NCBI RefSeq assembly: GCF_005893125.1 | Contig: NZ_VCJS01000022.1 | Location: forward strand, 1-64,000 | Direction of reading: 5' to 3' | Length of the DNA stretch: 64,000 bases | From: Nonomuraea basaltis | GTDB lineage: Bacteria; Actinomycetota; Actinomycetes; Streptosporangiales; Streptosporangiaceae | Shown: positions 62,551 through 64,000 of the stretch, piece after piece | How positions within the stretch are numbered: position 1 is the first letter of the stretch | How the letters are laid out: the number at the start of each line of letters is the position of its first letter | Position numbers and translations under genes: made by a program | The notes under the pieces: generated by a model | Database searches by the model: none | Told to the model about the DNA's origin: nothing | What the model saw: only the letters and a program-made list of their open reading frames with translations

Positions 62551-63516
62551 TCATGACCGCATTCGGGCTTGATCCTGCACCAAGGCGGCGAAACCGTCGA
62601 GATGGCGGGCAAGGCTGTACTCGAACAGTCCGTCCAAATCCAACACCGTTTCCTCGGGGACCGTGGCCAGCAGAGGGAATCGTCCGCTGTCGAGGAGTTC
62701 GCCGGCCCGTTTCCGCTGGGCGAGCCACCATCCGGTGAGCGTCACGCCGGTCTCCTGCTCCGCTTCGACTTCGTCGGCCATGGACAGAGCAACGGTGACG
62801 ACCAGTGCGTGCAGCGTGAGTGCCTCTCGAATTCGTGTCGTCATGGGCAGCCCGAGCCCGTCGAGCGCGCGCAGGGTCCACTCGGTGTGGGCCATCATGT
62901 TGGGCACGAGCAACGGGCGCGTGAACGAGACGGCCCTGGGCAACCAGAGGTGTCGCCGGCACAGCTCCCATTGCCGGCGGGAGATCAGTTCGAGCTTGGC
63001 TCGCCACCCTTCCGGCCCGGGGATGGGGAGCTCTGGTTCGCCGAAGGCTTCGTCGACCATCTGCGTCACCAGTTCGTCCTTATTGGCCACGTGCCGGTAC
63101 AGCGACATCGGACCGGCTCCGAGCTCGGCCGCTAGTCGCCGCATGGACACGGCAACGAGTCCCTCATTGTCGGCGATCGCGATGGCGGTGCGGAGAACCT
63201 GTTCGCGGTTCAGTGCCTGCTTGGGGACGCCGGCCTGCCGCGGTCTCGGTGAGGTGGCCGGGCCGGCCGGCTCTTTGTGGCCCGCGCGTGCGCTGACCAC
63301 CGTGCCGGAACCGACCTTCGCCTCGACCAGCCCCTCGTCGCGCAGAGCCGCCATCACTTTGGTCGCGGTCGCGACCGCGACGCCCCGTCGCTGGGCGATC
63401 TGCCGGATGGAGGGCATGCGATCGCCTGGCCGCAGCTCACCGGTCAGGATCCGGGCGCGGAACTCCGCGACGATCCGCCGGTATGGCGGCTCCGGTCGCC
63501 GCGTTGACGACACCAT
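62551..63516 (-). CDS. GntR-TetR double-HTH fusion regulator
   Basis: 321 residues. An N-terminal GntR winged helix (about 8-75; PPYRRIVAEFRARILTGELR, IAQRRGVAVATATKVMAALR) is joined by a Pro-rich linker to a complete TetR protein (HTH about 120-140: SMRRLAAELGAGPMSLYRHV) with a TetR_C_1-type ligand domain (about 165-310). Such fusions occur in actinobacteria and combine two DNA-reading heads on one ligand sensor. ATG at 63516. Two identical repeats upstream are likely its sites; the divergent gene at 63643 may be a target. Confidence 0.9.
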   Translation of the reverse strand: MVSSTRRPEPPYRRIVAEFRARILTGELRPGDRMPSIRQIAQRRGVAVATATKVMAALRDEGLVEAKVGSGTVVSARAGHKEPAGPATSPRPRQAGVPKQALNREQVLRTAIAIADNEGLVAVSMRRLAAELGAGPMSLYRHVANKDELVTQMVDEAFGEPELPIPGPEGWRAKLELISRRQWELCRRHLWLPRAVSFTRPLLVPNMMAHTEWTLRALDGLGLPMTTRIREALTLHALVVTVALSMADEVEAEQETGVTLTGWWLAQRKRAGELLDSGRFPLLATVPEETVLDLDGLFEYSLARHLDGFAALVQDQARMRS

Positions 63517-63559
63517 GAGGGCCCTCGATTCATCGGTGAGGTTCTTGCCAGCAGAGAGT

Positions 63560-63590
63560 GTACTAGTTCAATCCGCCCAGTACTAGTTCA
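63560..63590. promoter_or_regulatory. Direct repeats of GTACTAGTTCA
   Basis: The 11-bp word occurs at 63560-63570 and 63580-63590, 20 bp apart, each holding the ACTAGT palindrome. They lie 44-74 bp upstream of the GntR-TetR start and before the divergent 63643 gene. Confidence 0.65.
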
Positions 63591-63642
63591 CTTTGTCGCC
63601 CAGAATACCCAGGAAAGCCACCTGTCTCGATACCATGTACGC

Positions 63643-63963
63643 ATGATATTGGATACGCCGTACGCATCCGTCAGGCAGGAAGACGGCGCAGACCAGCAGG
63701 CGGCCGGCCGCCGCGAGGGCGCCTCGGCATGGCAGACGTTGGCCGCCGGCCAGGCACCCCATGAGCAGCATCCGGACGCGCCCGACGCGGACCCGAACGT
63801 GCTGGCACGTGGGCTCCTCCCCCGCACCGCGGCAGGCGCCGCCGAGTTGGCGTTCCGCCCGCTCGTGCAGGGGTTCTTTCCACCGGCTCGAGGCTGGTTC
63901 GCTCCCATGAGGCTCAGCACAGCTTCCACCAGCATGGACGGCGCAGGATCGGAGGCCGCATGA
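63643..63963 (+). CDS. Short hypothetical protein, coupled to the next gene
   Basis: 106 residues with no family match; Ala/Pro/Arg-rich and without membrane helices or signal peptide. Support comes from the ATGA overlap between its stop (63961-63963) and the start of the next gene, which implies translational coupling, and from its position opposite the GntR-TetR operators. An opposing minus-strand frame covers much of it, so it remains uncertain. Confidence 0.45.
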   Translation: MILDTPYASVRQEDGADQQAAGRREGASAWQTLAAGQAPHEQHPDAPDADPNVLARGLLPRTAAGAAELAFRPLVQGFFPPARGWFAPMRLSTASTSMDGAGSEAA

Positions 63964-64000
63964 ACCAGATGGGGGACCAGTTGTCCATCTCGTATGCCGA
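63960..64000 (+). CDS. Start of a gene cut by the window edge
   Basis: Reads MNQMGDQLSISYA and continues beyond the window. Its ATG overlaps the preceding stop as ATGA. Too short to identify. Confidence 0.4.
   Translation, partial: MNQMGDQLSISYA

Overview
The window is high-GC actinobacterial chromosome. GC-rich third codon positions, frequent GTG/TTG starts and the gene families present (DUF6185, DUF5996, DUF6069, DUF6653, RsbW-type ATPases, many TetR/MerR/GntR regulators) fit a Streptosporangiaceae member such as Nonomuraea; the genus is inference. No tRNA, rRNA or CRISPR array was seen.

Region 1 (1-19.5 kb) is a conserved housekeeping block with additions. ispE, rsmA(ksgA), a DUF348 protein in the slot usually held by rpfB, tatD, metG, rsmI and protein O-mannosyltransferase genes follow an order known from mycobacteria. 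It is interrupted by an arginase-like gene, a secreted NlpC/P60 protein, an intracellular-looking subtilase, and a Ser/Thr kinase translationally coupled to a secreted FG-GAP protein. Two protein O-mannosyltransferase paralogs flank rsmI.

Region 2 (19.5-38 kb) is accessory: small regulator/target pairs (MerR, WYL, TetR, Lrp) with visible palindromic operators, and hydrolases, methyltransferase, VOC, HAD, DinB and F420-type oxidoreductase genes. It also holds gene debris: an MBL-fold remnant, a TetR remnant, an MFS tail, and a frameshifted AraC gene running into a serine-recombinase tail.

Region 3 (38-44.5 kb) has a coupled operon of DUF4956 membrane protein, VTC-like polyphosphate polymerase domain protein and Cthe_2159-type beta-helix lipoprotein, followed by a GtrA-like gene. 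Both transcription units carry the same 66-bp upstream element. Next to it an XRE regulator lies between two genes that share a near-identical 18-bp operator-like sequence.

Region 4 (44.5-64 kb) holds an RsbW-like ATPase, TetR/MFS/DUF6653 genes, a tandem P-loop protein with a damaged start, a PHA depolymerase, and an apparently intact IS605-type element (tnpA/tnpB). That element appears to have landed in the last codons of a serine hydrolase gene and separated it from its terminator. An ArsR-type pair with two perfect operators, a DUF418 membrane protein, a small secreted protein and a GntR-TetR double-HTH fusion complete the window.
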